64,000 nucleotides of DNA from G958295645 sp965242735 (GCA_965242735.1 OZ251497.1:1426001-1490000), one strand, 5' to 3'; positions 1 through 11,274 are shown, counted from the first letter of the stretch. Numbers and translations: made by a program. Notes: generated from the letters alone by a model not told the origin.

Positions 1-938
1 GCGGGCCCCGCGGGGCCGGGCGCGGCCGCGGGCGCGCAGGCCGCCAGCCATCCCGCGGCGAGCAACCACGTCGCTAGGCCGGTGGGTCTCGGGCTGCATG
101 TGGCGGCCGGTGGAGCTGCGCTCTTGCCGGCCGGCTGCTCGGCGTCGGCCGTCTGCTTCCTGCCGGTCGTTCTTGCATCGTCGGCCGGGGGCGTCGCACC
201 GGCGTCGTCCAACAAGGCGGCGGGACCCGTCCCTGCCGCTCGCGTCGCTCTTGCGGCCGGGGGCACCGTACCGGCCTCGTCCAGCAAGGCGGCGACGCTT
301 CTCCCCGGCGCTTGCGTCGCTTCGTCGGCCGGGGGCGTCGCACCGGCCTCGTCCAGCAAGGCGGCGACGGCGGCCAGCACTTCCTCCTTGCCCTCTCCCG
401 TGCGCGCCGAAGTCGCCACGATCTGCTCTTCGTCCACGCCCAGCGCGCCGCACGCCCGTTTCGCCAAGCCCCTCTCGCGCTCTCGCGCCTTGAGCTTGTC
501 CACCTTGGTCAGCACGACGAGCGCGGGCACGCCGCGGTCGGCCAGCCAGCCGACGAATTCGCGGTCCGCGTCCATCGGAGGATGCCGCGAGTCCACCAGG
601 TAGGCGACGCCGCGCAAGGCCTCGCTGTCCGACAGGTAGGCGCGCACCAGCCGGCTCCATGCCTCTCGCGCGGCGGCGGGCGCCCGGGCGTAGCCGATCC
701 CCGGCAGGTCGACCAAGAAGAAGGCGTCGTTCACGCGATAGAAATTGAGTTCTCGCGTCTTTCCGGGGACGCCGGACACGCGGGCGATTCTCTTGCGCGG
801 CCGGCCCAGCAGCCGGTTGATCAGCGAGGACTTGCCCACGTTGGACCGCCCGGCGAACGCGACCTGCGGAAGCGTCCCCGGCGGCTCCTGGTCCATCGTC
901 CCGACGGCGCCCGCGAACTCCACGCGCCGAACGATCAC
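1..938 (-). CDS. engB: Ribosome-biogenesis GTPase EngB/YsxC with repeat tail (3' end outside window)
   Basis: EngB is a TRAFAC-class GTPase needed for assembly of the large ribosomal subunit. The GTG start at 938 follows a GGAG. The G1 motif GRSNVGKSS lies at residues 30-38, DLPG at about 77-80 and LTKVDK further on, all in family order. The normal EngB fold ends after about 205 residues, but here the frame stays open to base 1 (at least 312 codons). The extra part starts with three 24-residue repeats beginning AALLDEAG and then reads a lipobox-like stretch, WLLAAGWLAAC. Whether the stop lies just left of the window, or this is a real fusion, cannot be decided here. It lies downstream of lon in the same direction and is probably co-transcribed with it. 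Confidence 0.9.
   Translation of the reverse strand, partial: MIVRRVEFAGAVGTMDQEPPGTLPQVAFAGRSNVGKSSLINRLLGRPRKRIARVSGVPGKTRELNFYRVNDAFFLVDLPGIGYARAPAAAREAWSRLVRAYLSDSEALRGVAYLVDSRHPPMDADREFVGWLADRGVPALVVLTKVDKLKARERERGLAKRACGALGVDEEQIVATSARTGEGKEEVLAAVAALLDEAGATPPADEATQAPGRSVAALLDEAGTVPPAARATRAAGTGPAALLDDAGATPPADDARTTGRKQTADAEQPAGKSAAPPAATCSPRPTGLATWLLAAGWLAACAPAAAPGPAGP
177..372 (-). repeat. 72-bp tandem repeat in the engB 3' part
   Basis: The same segment begins at 199, 271 and 343, an exact 72-bp period (24 codons), with a partial copy before it. It encodes the AALLDEAG-type repeats. The first unit coincides with the last helix of the EngB domain, so the tail looks like a duplication of the old gene end. 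Confidence 0.85.
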
Positions 939-1113
939 GGTGCCCCGCGCTCCAGGACGCCGAAGGCAGCCCGCCGGGTTCGTCCGCCTCGGCCCTGGCC
1001 CGGCGGCGGCGTGCGGGTCGGCCCGTCCGCCGTGCCCTTCCGTCGTGCCTCTCGTCTGCTTCGGTGGCCCTGGTCGGCCGATCCCTTCGACGCTCGTCCC
1101 GCTGGCCGCCCCG

Positions 1114-3555
1114 TCACGAGACGCTCGGCGCAAGGCGGGCCGCCAGCGCCTCCGCTGACCGGGCGCGCGCCTCCGCCGACCGCGCGCGCGTCTCCGCCGC
1201 CGGCTGCTCCATGGCTTCCTGCAGCACCTGCTCCATCGTGTCGACGGGCACCAGCTCCAGGTTCTGGAGAACCTCCGAAGGCAGCCGCTCGCTGTCCTTT
1301 GCGTTGGCCGAAGGCACCAAGACGCGCTTCACGCCGGCCCGCAGGGCGGCCACCGCCTTCTCGCGGATGCCGCCCACGACCAGCACGCGGCCCCGCAACG
1401 TGATCTCGCCGGTCATGGCGACGCCGGTCCGCGTGGGCGTGCCAGTCAGCGCGGAGACCAGCGCCACGGCGATCGTGATTCCGGCGGACGGGCCGTCCTT
1501 GGGCGTCGCGCCTTCGGGAATGTGAATGTGCAAGTCCATGTCTCTGTGGAAGCGCTCCGAGAGATTCAGCAGCCGGGCCCGCGACCGCGCGTAGGTGACC
1601 GCGGCGAAGGCGGATTCCTTCATGATGTCGCCCAGCGTGCCGGTCAGCCGGATCTTCCCAGACCCGGGCACGACGGCCACTTCCACGTCGATGACCTCGC
1701 CGCCGGAAGCCGTCCACGCCAGCCCGCGCGCGATGCCCCGGCGGTCCGCACCGCCGCCGGCCTGGGTCGGCACGTACACGGGAGCGCCGAGCAGCTGCGG
1801 CAAGTCGGCCACGCCCACATCCACGCGAGGGGCCGCGGCGTCCCCCCCCGCCTCGCCGCCCCGGGCGCTGAGCACCCGTCGCGCCAGCTTGCGCGCCACG
1901 CGCGACAGCCGTTGCTCCAGTTGGCGCACGCCGGCCTCTCGCGTGTAGCTCGCGATGATCCCGCCGACGGCTTCGTCGTCGATCCTCGGGCCGTAGGGCT
2001 CCAGGCCGTGCCGGGCCACGAGCTTCGGCCACAGGAACTGGCGCGCGATCGCCTTCTTCTCCGTGTCCAGGTAGCCCGGCAGCCGAATCACCTCCATGCG
2101 GTCGCGCAGCGGGCCCGGCACCTCGCCCAGCGTGTTCGCCGTGGCGATGAAGAGGACCTGCGACAGGTCGAACTCCAGCTCCAGGTAGTGGTCGGCGAAC
2201 GCGCGGTTCTGCTCCGGGTCCAGCACTTCCAGCAGCGCGGCCGCGGGATCGCCGTGGAAGTCGCGCGCGAGCTTGTCGACCTCGTCCAGCAGGAACACCG
2301 GATTGCGCGACCCCGCCTTGCGCATCCCCTGGACGACGCGGCCGGGCAACGCGCCGACGTAGGTCCGACGGTGTCCGCGGATCTCCGCTTCGTCCCGCAC
2401 CCCGCCCAGGCTGGCCCGCACGAACTTGCGCTCCAGGCAATTCGCGATGCTGCGTCCCAGCGACGTCTTGCCCACGCCCGGCGGCCCCACCAGAAACAGA
2501 ATCGGCCCCGGCAGCGCCTTGGCCAGCGAGAGCACGGCGATGTGGTCGAGCACGCGCTCCTTCACCTCGCGCAGTCCGTAGTGCTCGGCGTCCAGGACCG
2601 CCGCCGCGCGACCGAGGTCTTGGTTGTCCGTGGTCTCGCTCGTCCAGGGCAGCCCGCAGATCCATTCCAGGTAGGTCCGCGCCACGGAGGCCTCCGGCGC
2701 CATCGCGTTGAGCTTGGCCAGCCGGTCGAGCTCGCGTTCCGCCCGTTCCTTGGCGTGGTCGGGCAGGCCGGCCTCCGCCACGGCTTGCGCCAGTTCGCGC
2801 CATTCCGCCGTCCCTGCGCCGCCGATCTCCTCCAGCAGAAATTCTTCGTCCTTGCCCGGCCGCAGTCCGAACCGGCTGCTGACCTTCTCCTGAATGCGCA
2901 GCAGCTCCACTTCGCGCACCAGGATTTCGCGCAGCAGGTCGAAGCGCCGCGTCAGCGCGTCCGCCTCCAGCACTTCCTGCCTCTCCGCCGATCCCACCAG
3001 CAGATGGCCTGCGATCACGTGCCCCAGCTGGACGCAGTCGGCCACTTCCTCCGCGATTCCGGCGACCTCGGGCGGAATCTGCTCCGCCAGGCGCACGTAC
3101 TCCGAGAACAGCTTCTTCACTTCCTTCGCGCCGCCGGCGTCGGCGGTCAACTCGGGGGCTTCGCTGCGGTCCCGCTCCCACTCGCTCGCCAGCGCGACTT
3201 GGGCGCGCAGGCCGTCGTCCGCAGGCACGAACTGCTCGACGCGCGCGCGGCCGACGCCCTCGAAGACGGCGCGCACGGTCCCGTCGGCCAGCCGAGACGC
3301 TTGCAGCACGCGCACGATCGTGCCCGCCAAGTGGATGTCGTCCTCGCCGGGATCGGCGACCTCCGGGTCCTTCTGGGCGACGACCAGGGCCAGCTTGCCG
3401 CCGTCCTCGGCCTCCTTCAGCGCCGCGACCGAGCGAGGCCGCCCGATCAGCAGAGGCAGCACCATGTAGGGGAAGTAGACCAAGTCCCGAAGCGCGATGA
3501 CCGGGAGCTCGGCGGGGACTTCGACCGAGCCGTCTACCCGGTGCAGCGTCGCCAT
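1114..3555 (-). CDS. lon: ATP-dependent Lon protease
   Basis: Lon is a cytoplasmic AAA+ serine protease that degrades misfolded and regulatory proteins. The 813-residue protein has the LAN substrate-binding domain (about 15-210), Walker A GPPGVGKT at 357-364, Walker B FLLDEVDK, and the protease domain with the Ser-Lys dyad at S690 (PKDGPSAG) and K733 (REKAVAA). The helical linker that usually reads like YYLREQLKAIQKELG is replaced by EEFLLEEIGGAGTAEW, so this piece is diverged or shortened. The C terminus carries a small duplication (ARSAEARARSAEA). Only 4 bases separate its start from the clpX stop, so the two are co-transcribed and probably translationally coupled. Confidence 0.97.
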   Translation of the reverse strand: MATLHRVDGSVEVPAELPVIALRDLVYFPYMVLPLLIGRPRSVAALKEAEDGGKLALVVAQKDPEVADPGEDDIHLAGTIVRVLQASRLADGTVRAVFEGVGRARVEQFVPADDGLRAQVALASEWERDRSEAPELTADAGGAKEVKKLFSEYVRLAEQIPPEVAGIAEEVADCVQLGHVIAGHLLVGSAERQEVLEADALTRRFDLLREILVREVELLRIQEKVSSRFGLRPGKDEEFLLEEIGGAGTAEWRELAQAVAEAGLPDHAKERAERELDRLAKLNAMAPEASVARTYLEWICGLPWTSETTDNQDLGRAAAVLDAEHYGLREVKERVLDHIAVLSLAKALPGPILFLVGPPGVGKTSLGRSIANCLERKFVRASLGGVRDEAEIRGHRRTYVGALPGRVVQGMRKAGSRNPVFLLDEVDKLARDFHGDPAAALLEVLDPEQNRAFADHYLELEFDLSQVLFIATANTLGEVPGPLRDRMEVIRLPGYLDTEKKAIARQFLWPKLVARHGLEPYGPRIDDEAVGGIIASYTREAGVRQLEQRLSRVARKLARRVLSARGGEAGGDAAAPRVDVGVADLPQLLGAPVYVPTQAGGGADRRGIARGLAWTASGGEVIDVEVAVVPGSGKIRLTGTLGDIMKESAFAAVTYARSRARLLNLSERFHRDMDLHIHIPEGATPKDGPSAGITIAVALVSALTGTPTRTGVAMTGEITLRGRVLVVGGIREKAVAALRAGVKRVLVPSANAKDSERLPSEVLQNLELVPVDTMEQVLQEAMEQPAAETRARSAEARARSAEALAARLAPSVS

Positions 3556-3559
3556 CCGA

Positions 3560-4813
3560 TCAGGCTTCTTTTCTCCGAGCCTCCGGCCGCAGAACGAGAA
3601 GCGGCTGAATCCCGCTCGTCACGCACTCCGGCGTCACGACCACTTCCTTCACGTCGCTTCTCGAGGGCAGCTCGAACATGACGTCGCGCATGATGCGCTC
3701 GAGCACGGCCCGCAGCCCGCGCGCCCCCGTGCGCCGCTCCAGCGTCTGCGCCGCGATCGCGCGCAGCGCGGCCGGATCGAACGTCAGCCCGATGCCGTCG
3801 AGCTCGAACATCTTCTTGTACTGCTTGACGAGCGCGTTCTTGGGCTCTTGCAGGATCTGCACCAGCGCGTCTTCGTCCAAGTCGTCGAGCGCGACGGTCA
3901 CCGGCAGCCGGCCCACGAGCTCCGGAATCAGCCCGTAGCGCTGAAGGTCCTCGGGCTCCAGGCAGTTCATCACGCCCGCTTCGTCCTCGCGCCCGCCCGC
4001 TTCGCCGCCCGCTTCCGCCTCGTCGCCGAAGCCGATCTGCCGCCGGCCCAAGCGCTGTTCGATGATGTCCTCGATGCCGTCGAAGGCGCCGCCGCAGATG
4101 AACAGCACGTTGCGCGTGTCGACTTGGATGTACTCCTGCTGGGGATGCTTGCGCCCGCCGCGGGGCGGCACGCTGGCGGTCGTGCCTTCCAGGATCTTGA
4201 GCAGGGCCTGCTGCACGCCTTCGCCCGACACGTCGCGGGTGATGGAAGGGTTCTCGGACTTTCGCGCGATCTTGTCGAGCTCGTCGATGTAGACGATCCC
4301 CTGCTCGCAGTTGGTCAAGTTGAAGTCGGCCACCTGCAGCAGCCGCACCAGGATGTTCTCGACGTCTTCGCCGACGTAGCCGGCTTCGGTCAGCGTCGTG
4401 GCGTCGGCGATGGTGAAGGGCACCTGAAGAATGCGCGCCAGCGTTTGCGCCAAGAGCGTCTTTCCCACGCCCGTGGGGCCGACCAGAAGCAAGTTGGACT
4501 TGTCGACTTCGACGTCGTCCAGCATGCCCTTGGCGTTGACCCGGCGGTAGTGGTTGTACACGGCGACGGAGAGCGACTTCTTGGCCTCGTCCTGGCCGAT
4601 CACGTACTCGTCGAGCAAGTCCTTGATCTCTTCCGGCGTCAACGTCGCGGGGGTTTCCTGCCGCGTCTCGCGCTCTTCCTCCTCGGCCAGGATCTCGTTG
4701 CACAGCGAAACGCACTCGTTGCAGATGTAGACGGAAGGGCCGGAAATGAACTTCTTGACCGTCTCCTTCGACTTCCCGCAGAAGCTGCACCGAAGATGCT
4801 TGTCGCTGGGCAT
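3560..4813 (-). CDS. clpX: ClpX, ATPase subunit of ClpXP
   Basis: ClpX unfolds substrates and feeds them to ClpP. The 417-residue protein has the N-terminal zinc-binding site with C9, C12, C31 and C34, Walker A GPTGVGKT at 112-119, an IGF loop (RRQIGFGDE) that docks ClpP, and the sensor-2 region RRTGARGLR. An acidic Glu/Gly insert (EAEAGGEAGGRE) follows the IGF loop. The gene lies 31 bases after clpP and directly before lon, the classic tig-clpP-clpX-lon order. Confidence 0.97.
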   Translation of the reverse strand: MPSDKHLRCSFCGKSKETVKKFISGPSVYICNECVSLCNEILAEEEERETRQETPATLTPEEIKDLLDEYVIGQDEAKKSLSVAVYNHYRRVNAKGMLDDVEVDKSNLLLVGPTGVGKTLLAQTLARILQVPFTIADATTLTEAGYVGEDVENILVRLLQVADFNLTNCEQGIVYIDELDKIARKSENPSITRDVSGEGVQQALLKILEGTTASVPPRGGRKHPQQEYIQVDTRNVLFICGGAFDGIEDIIEQRLGRRQIGFGDEAEAGGEAGGREDEAGVMNCLEPEDLQRYGLIPELVGRLPVTVALDDLDEDALVQILQEPKNALVKQYKKMFELDGIGLTFDPAALRAIAAQTLERRTGARGLRAVLERIMRDVMFELPSRSDVKEVVVTPECVTSGIQPLLVLRPEARRKEA

Positions 4814-4844
4814 TGGGGCTCTCTTGCTCTTCCTCTCGCTCTTC

Positions 4845-5474
4845 CTACCGCTTCCGCCTGCCGCCGTCGCGCCGCGGCCCGGACTCTCCGCCGTCGCGCC
4901 CGACCACTTGGTCCACCAAGCCGTACGCGGTCGCCTCCTCGGCGCTCATCCACCGGTCGCGGTCCACGTCCGCCGCGATGTCCTCCACGCTCCGCCCCGT
5001 GATCTCGGAGAGGATGCGGTTGAGTCGCCGCCGCGTGTCCAGCACTTCCTTCGCCGCGATCTCGATGTCGGCGGCCGTGCCCTGGTAGCCCGAGGAGGGC
5101 TGGTGCAGCATGACGCGCGAATTCGGCAGGGCGTTGCGCTTTCCCTTGGCGCCCGCCGAGAGCAGCAGGGCCGCCATCGACGCCGCCATCCCCACGCAAT
5201 AGGTGGAGACGGGCGCGCGCAAGTGATTCATCGTGTCGTAGATGGCCAGGCCCGCGTACACGTTGCCGCCGGGCGAGTTGATGTAGAGCGAGACGTCGCG
5301 TTCGGGATCGTCCGCGTCCAGGAACAGCAGCTGCGCGACGAGAATGTTGGCGACGTCGTCGTTGATCGTGCTTCCCAGGAACACGATTCTGTCCATGAGA
5401 AGACGGCTGAAGATGTCGTAGCTTCGCTCGCCCCGGCTGGTTCGCTCGATCACGTAGGGCGGATAGGTCGGCAT
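4845..5474 (-). CDS. clpP: ClpP, proteolytic subunit of ClpXP
   Basis: This 209-residue serine peptidase forms the tetradecameric chamber of ClpXP. The catalytic triad is visible as S99 (GMAASMAA), H124 (MLHQPSSG) and D169 (IAADVDRD). The start ATG at 5474 gives MPTYPPYVIERTSRGERSYD, which matches the family N terminus; the reading frame is open far upstream but that part overlaps tig and is antisense-like sequence. It sits 32 bases after tig and 31 bases before clpX. Confidence 0.97.
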   Translation of the reverse strand: MPTYPPYVIERTSRGERSYDIFSRLLMDRIVFLGSTINDDVANILVAQLLFLDADDPERDVSLYINSPGGNVYAGLAIYDTMNHLRAPVSTYCVGMAASMAALLLSAGAKGKRNALPNSRVMLHQPSSGYQGTAADIEIAAKEVLDTRRRLNRILSEITGRSVEDIAADVDRDRWMSAEEATAYGLVDQVVGRDGGESGPRRDGGRRKR

Positions 5475-5506
5475 GGCTTTCGGAATCTCCGGCGGTGCAG
5501 GGGGCC

Positions 5507-6781
5507 TCAGGCCGCCCGCGTGATCTCGGACTGGTCCTCCAGGAACTTGCACACCTTCTTCGTCGTCAGCATTCGCTCGATGTTCTCCACGGCGCCCGAC
5601 TTCTTCAGGCCCGCCTTGGCCTTGGCCGCCTCTTCGCCCGACTTGCGGGCCAGCTCCTCGACGTAGGCGTCCACCTCGGCGCGATCGGCGCGAAGCCCGT
5701 GCTCGTGGGCGATGTGGTCGAGGATCAGCCGACGCTTCAGGACGAACTCCGCTTCCGGCCGAATCTGCTGGAGAAGATCGTCGCGCACCTGGGGGTCGAG
5801 GTCGTGCACGTCTCCGAGCAGGCCGTGGGCGCATGCGTTCACCATCGAGTCCGACACCTCGAAGTCGTTGGCCTCCACGACCAGCTTGACGAGCTGCGCC
5901 TGGACGGCCGCGTCGGCCTCGCGCTCGGCCGCCTCCGCGAACCGCTCCCGCAGGAGCGTCTTCCATTCGTCGAGCGTCTCGCATCCGCTGGCCGCCTGGG
6001 CGAACGCGTCGTCGAGCGGCGGCAGCTCGGGCGTCCGCCGCTCCAGGAGTGCGATGCGAAGCTCGTTTCGCCGGCCCTGCAACGCCTCGTCCGGGTGCTC
6101 GGCGGGAAAGTCCACCGTGAACTCGCCGTCCGCGCCGGGTGCCAGCGTGCGCACCGCTTCCTCGATCGCCGGCAGCGCCTGGCCCTTGCCCAGCACGAAG
6201 TCGTACCGGCGCGGAGACGCGGACTCGGGCGGCGCTGCGCCGTCGGGCCCGGCTTGGGCGATCTCGACCGTCACCGAGTCGCCCGTCTCCGGCGGGCCCT
6301 CGCGCGGCGTCCACGTGGCCTTCTCGGCGCGTTGCGCTTCCAGGAAGCGGTCGGCCAGCGCGTCGGCGCCGGGAGGGGACGGCCGCTCGACCCGAAAGCC
6401 GCCCAGCCGCCCCAGGACGACCTTCGGGGCCACGTCGAACGACACCTCGAACGACAGGCCGCCGTCCGGCTCGGCGCGCACCTGGTCGCACTCGGCCCGC
6501 GACGCGGGATGCAGGCCGTGGTCAGCGACGGCTTGCCGCACCGCCTGCTCCGCCAGATCCTCCACCGCCTGCCGCTCGATCTCGGGCCCGAACCGCTGCT
6601 CGACGACGCGCAACGACGCCTTGCCGGAGCGAAAGCCCTTGAGCTTGGCGCGCGACGCGAACTTGCGCGCGACGCCGCTCTTGCTCCGCTCGACGACGGC
6701 GGCCGGAGCCCTGACCGCGAGCGTGCGCCGGCACCGCTCGCCCTCGGCGACCGTCACGTTCAGCTGCGGCCCGTCGCTCAC
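5507..6781 (-). CDS. tig: Trigger factor, ribosome-bound chaperone and prolyl isomerase
   Basis: Trigger factor binds at the ribosome exit tunnel and folds nascent chains. The ribosome-docking signature (KGFRSGKAS) is in the N-terminal domain, followed by a weak FKBP-like PPIase domain and the helical chaperone domain ending ENIERMLTTKKVCKFLEDQSEI. I chose GTG 6781 because the family alignment starts at about LNVTVAEGE. The frame stays open upstream to GTG 6862, but those 27 residues are a translation of an 18-bp repeat, and none of the candidate starts has a clear Shine-Dalgarno sequence. First gene of the tig-clpP-clpX-lon-engB series. Confidence 0.93.
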   Translation of the reverse strand: MSDGPQLNVTVAEGERCRRTLAVRAPAAVVERSKSGVARKFASRAKLKGFRSGKASLRVVEQRFGPEIERQAVEDLAEQAVRQAVADHGLHPASRAECDQVRAEPDGGLSFEVSFDVAPKVVLGRLGGFRVERPSPPGADALADRFLEAQRAEKATWTPREGPPETGDSVTVEIAQAGPDGAAPPESASPRRYDFVLGKGQALPAIEEAVRTLAPGADGEFTVDFPAEHPDEALQGRRNELRIALLERRTPELPPLDDAFAQAASGCETLDEWKTLLRERFAEAAEREADAAVQAQLVKLVVEANDFEVSDSMVNACAHGLLGDVHDLDPQVRDDLLQQIRPEAEFVLKRRLILDHIAHEHGLRADRAEVDAYVEELARKSGEEAAKAKAGLKKSGAVENIERMLTTKKVCKFLEDQSEITRAA

Positions 6782-6794
6782 CGAGGCTGTCGCC

Positions 6795-7002
<208 letters not shown>

Positions 7003-7101
7003 TCCCGGAGGACACGTCGAAGCGAACGTCCGCCCCGACAAACCTTCAAAGATAACGCGCCGGGCGCGCGGGCTCCCCGTTCGAGCGCGCGTTCCCCCCG
7101 G

Positions 7102-8655
7102 CTACCGCGGCACGCGCACGTTGAAGACGATCGGCTCCGAGCGCGCGTTCGGCCCCTCCGGACAGCTGGCGAGCAGCGACAGCACGTCGCCCGGCCCGGC
7201 CCGGCCGAACTCGGCGTCCAGGTCGTCCCGGTCCTTGATCTCGCGCCGGTTCACGTCGTGGATCACGCAGCCGCGGGCCAGCCCCCGGCGTTGCGCGGCG
7301 CCTCCGGTCTGCACGTCCTGGATCACGACGCCGTCGGTGCTCGAAAGGCCGAGGGCGCGCGCCACGGCCGGCGTCACGTCCGTCACCTCGATGCCGATCT
7401 TCTGCGACGGACGCTCCCTGGACGGGCGGGCCTCGGCGGCGCGTTCCGTCGTGAACGGCACCTGCTCCAGCCCCACCGCGATCTCCATCGGTTCCCGGTC
7501 CCGGTACACGGTCAGCGTCACCCGGTCTCCGGGCTCCCGCAAGGCCACCTCGCGCTGCAGGTCGTTGGACGACCGCACCGCTTCGCCCTCCAAGGCGACG
7601 ACGATGTCGTGCTGCCCCAGCCCGGCGGCCTCGGCCGGCGTGCCCTCCGTGACGCTCTGCACCAGCGCGCCCGACACCGACGGCAGGCCGTACCACTCGG
7701 CGTCCTCGGGCGTCACCGTCACGACCTGCACGCCCAGCCAGGCGCGGCGCACGTGGCCCCACGCGATCAAGTCCTGCATCACGCGGTGCGCCAGGTCGAT
7801 GGGAATGGCGAACCCGTAGCCCTGGTAGTAGCCGGTCCGGGTGTAGATCGCCGAGTTGATCCCGATCACCTCGCCGCGCAGGTTGACCATCGGGCCGCCC
7901 GAGTTGCCCGGATTGATCACGGCGTCGGTCTGGATGAAGTGCTCGATGGCGAAGCCGCTCTCCGCGTCCAGCGCGTTCGTGTTGCGGCTGAGGTCGAACG
8001 GAATCAGCCCCAGCGGCCGGCCGAGCGCCGACACGATGCCCGCCGTCACCGAGTAGTCCAGCGCGTCCGGACGGCCGGTGAAGCCCGGATTGCCGATGGC
8101 CAGCACCCACTCGCCCACATGGACGTCGGACGCGAGCCCCAGCGCCGCCGCCGACAGTTCTCCGGCGTCGTCGATCTTGACCACCGCCACGTCCGTCGTC
8201 GGATCGCCGCCCACCAGCTGGGCCGAGAAGGAGCGTCCGTCGGGGAGCGCCACGGTGATGCTCTCGGCGTCCTTGACCACGTGGTTGTTGGTCAGCACGT
8301 AGCCGTCCTCCGACACGACGAACCCGCTGCCGCCGCCGATGCGGATGTCGGGCAGGTCGCGCTCGCGCTGCTGCGGCATGCGAAAGAACTGCTCGAACGG
8401 CGTCGAGCGCTGCTCCTCGCGCCGCGACACCTGGATCCGCACCACCGACGGCACCACCGCGTCCGCCAGGTTGACGAACGCCTCGCTCAAGTCCAGCGCC
8501 GGCTGCACCGCCGCGTCCGCCACCCGCGGCCCGCTGTCGACGGGGGACGCCGCCGGCGTCGCGAAGCCCAGCTGCGCCGCGAGCGCCAAGCCGAGCACGA
8601 ACGCGACCGAACCCGACAACGCCATCTTCGCCTTCGCCTTCAGGGGATCGTGCAT
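7102..8655 (-). CDS. HtrA/DegP-type periplasmic serine protease
   Basis: This 517-residue protein is an envelope quality-control protease of family S1C. A hydrophobic signal segment (ALSGSVAFVLGLALAAQLGFA) is near the N terminus. The trypsin-like domain carries the triad in TNNHVV (His), TTDVAVVK (Asp) and NPGNSGGP (Ser). Two PDZ domains follow (LGVQVVTV..., IGIEVTDV...). ATG 8655 is chosen because AAAGGAG lies a short distance upstream and the signal peptide starts there. It is downstream of dnaK in the same direction, consistent with a shared stress theme, but the 136-base gap allows its own promoter. Confidence 0.94.
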   Translation of the reverse strand: MHDPLKAKAKMALSGSVAFVLGLALAAQLGFATPAASPVDSGPRVADAAVQPALDLSEAFVNLADAVVPSVVRIQVSRREEQRSTPFEQFFRMPQQRERDLPDIRIGGGSGFVVSEDGYVLTNNHVVKDAESITVALPDGRSFSAQLVGGDPTTDVAVVKIDDAGELSAAALGLASDVHVGEWVLAIGNPGFTGRPDALDYSVTAGIVSALGRPLGLIPFDLSRNTNALDAESGFAIEHFIQTDAVINPGNSGGPMVNLRGEVIGINSAIYTRTGYYQGYGFAIPIDLAHRVMQDLIAWGHVRRAWLGVQVVTVTPEDAEWYGLPSVSGALVQSVTEGTPAEAAGLGQHDIVVALEGEAVRSSNDLQREVALREPGDRVTLTVYRDREPMEIAVGLEQVPFTTERAAEARPSRERPSQKIGIEVTDVTPAVARALGLSSTDGVVIQDVQTGGAAQRRGLARGCVIHDVNRREIKDRDDLDAEFGRAGPGDVLSLLASCPEGPNARSEPIVFNVRVPR

Positions 8656-8791
8656 CTTCCCGAGTCTCCTTTGTGATTTGCAGTCCATCCGACAGCCACT
8701 AGGACGCGCCGCGCGACGCCAAGGTTGCCCTCCGCGCCGCGCCGCGCGCCCGGTCGAAGTGCGAACGGCGGCTCGCCCGCCCGCCGCAAGT

Positions 8792-10798
<2,007 letters not shown>

Positions 10799-10973
10799 GT
10801 TGCGTCCTTGTTTGCGTTCGGTGTGCGTGTGCGCGCCCGGCTTGCTTTGCGAGAGGCGGCCGGGGTTGCGCGGAAATTGCGGGTCGGCGCGTGCGGACTT
10901 GCGGCTTTGCGCCGGCCCTCGCGGGCGGAGTCGTGCAAGAGCCGTGCCGGGCGGGCGGGTCGGTGCGGACGGC

Positions 10974-11078
10974 CAATTCCTGCCATTTTGGCAGGTTTTC
11001 GGCCCCCGGGCGGTGCAATTCCTGCCATTTTGGCAGGTTTTTGGGGTTGGAGGGCGCGGGTCCTGCCATTTTGGCAGG
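10974..11078. promoter_or_regulatory. Three copies of a 17-bp palindrome, likely operators
   Basis: CCTGCCATTTTGGCAGG occurs at 10979-10995, 11021-11037 and 11062-11078, with identical 7-bp arms and a TTT centre. The starts are 42 and 41 bp apart, close to four helical turns, so all sites face the same side of the DNA. The first two copies share 26 identical bases. Because the flanking genes diverge, a terminator role is unlikely although T runs follow two copies on the plus strand. A repressor or activator of dnaK (180 bp away) or of the ATPase operon (250 bp away) is the simplest reading. Confidence 0.7.
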
Positions 11079-11102
11079 TCGTGGCGCGTGCTGGGGCGCG
11101 GT

Positions 11103-11144
11103 GGCCCCGAGGCGTTTCCCTGGAGCGGGAAGCGCCTCGGGGCC
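11103..11144. other. Strong 18-bp stem-loop
   Basis: GGCCCCGAGGCG at 11103-11114 is exactly inverted at 11133-11144; with the adjoining bases the arms reach 18 bp with one G:T type mismatch and a 6-base loop TGGAGC. No T tract follows on either side, so it is not a standard terminator. It sits at the left edge of the AT-rich island. Confidence 0.65.
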
Positions 11145-11245
11145 AAGGACGGCGGTGGCGGCGGGCGGTCGTTGGCGCCCCTTGGCGAGTCCGGCCCTGC
11201 CTTGGCCGCATCTCAAGTCTCGTTGCCTCCGCTCGGCTTGCCCGC

Positions 11246-11274
11246 TTGACGCCAGGGCTTCTTCGCCTCATCAT
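11246..11274 (+). promoter_or_regulatory. Sigma-70-like promoter of the ATPase operon
   Basis: TTGACG at 11246-11251 and CATCAT at 11269-11274 are separated by 17 bases. Transcription would start near 11281, leaving a leader of about 47 bases before the ATG at 11328. This is a pattern match only. Confidence 0.45.

Noticed and set aside
935..3181. Very long open frames opposite to or shifted from lon, clpX, dnaK, pheT and others
   Set aside because: High GC keeps other frames open. These translations are Arg/Gly/Ala-rich, have no motifs and overlap genes with clear families.
10979..11041. Palindromes with T runs as rho-independent terminators
   Set aside because: They lie between divergent genes, where no transcript needs to end, and the stems are only 7 bp in a GC-rich genome; regular spacing favours operators.
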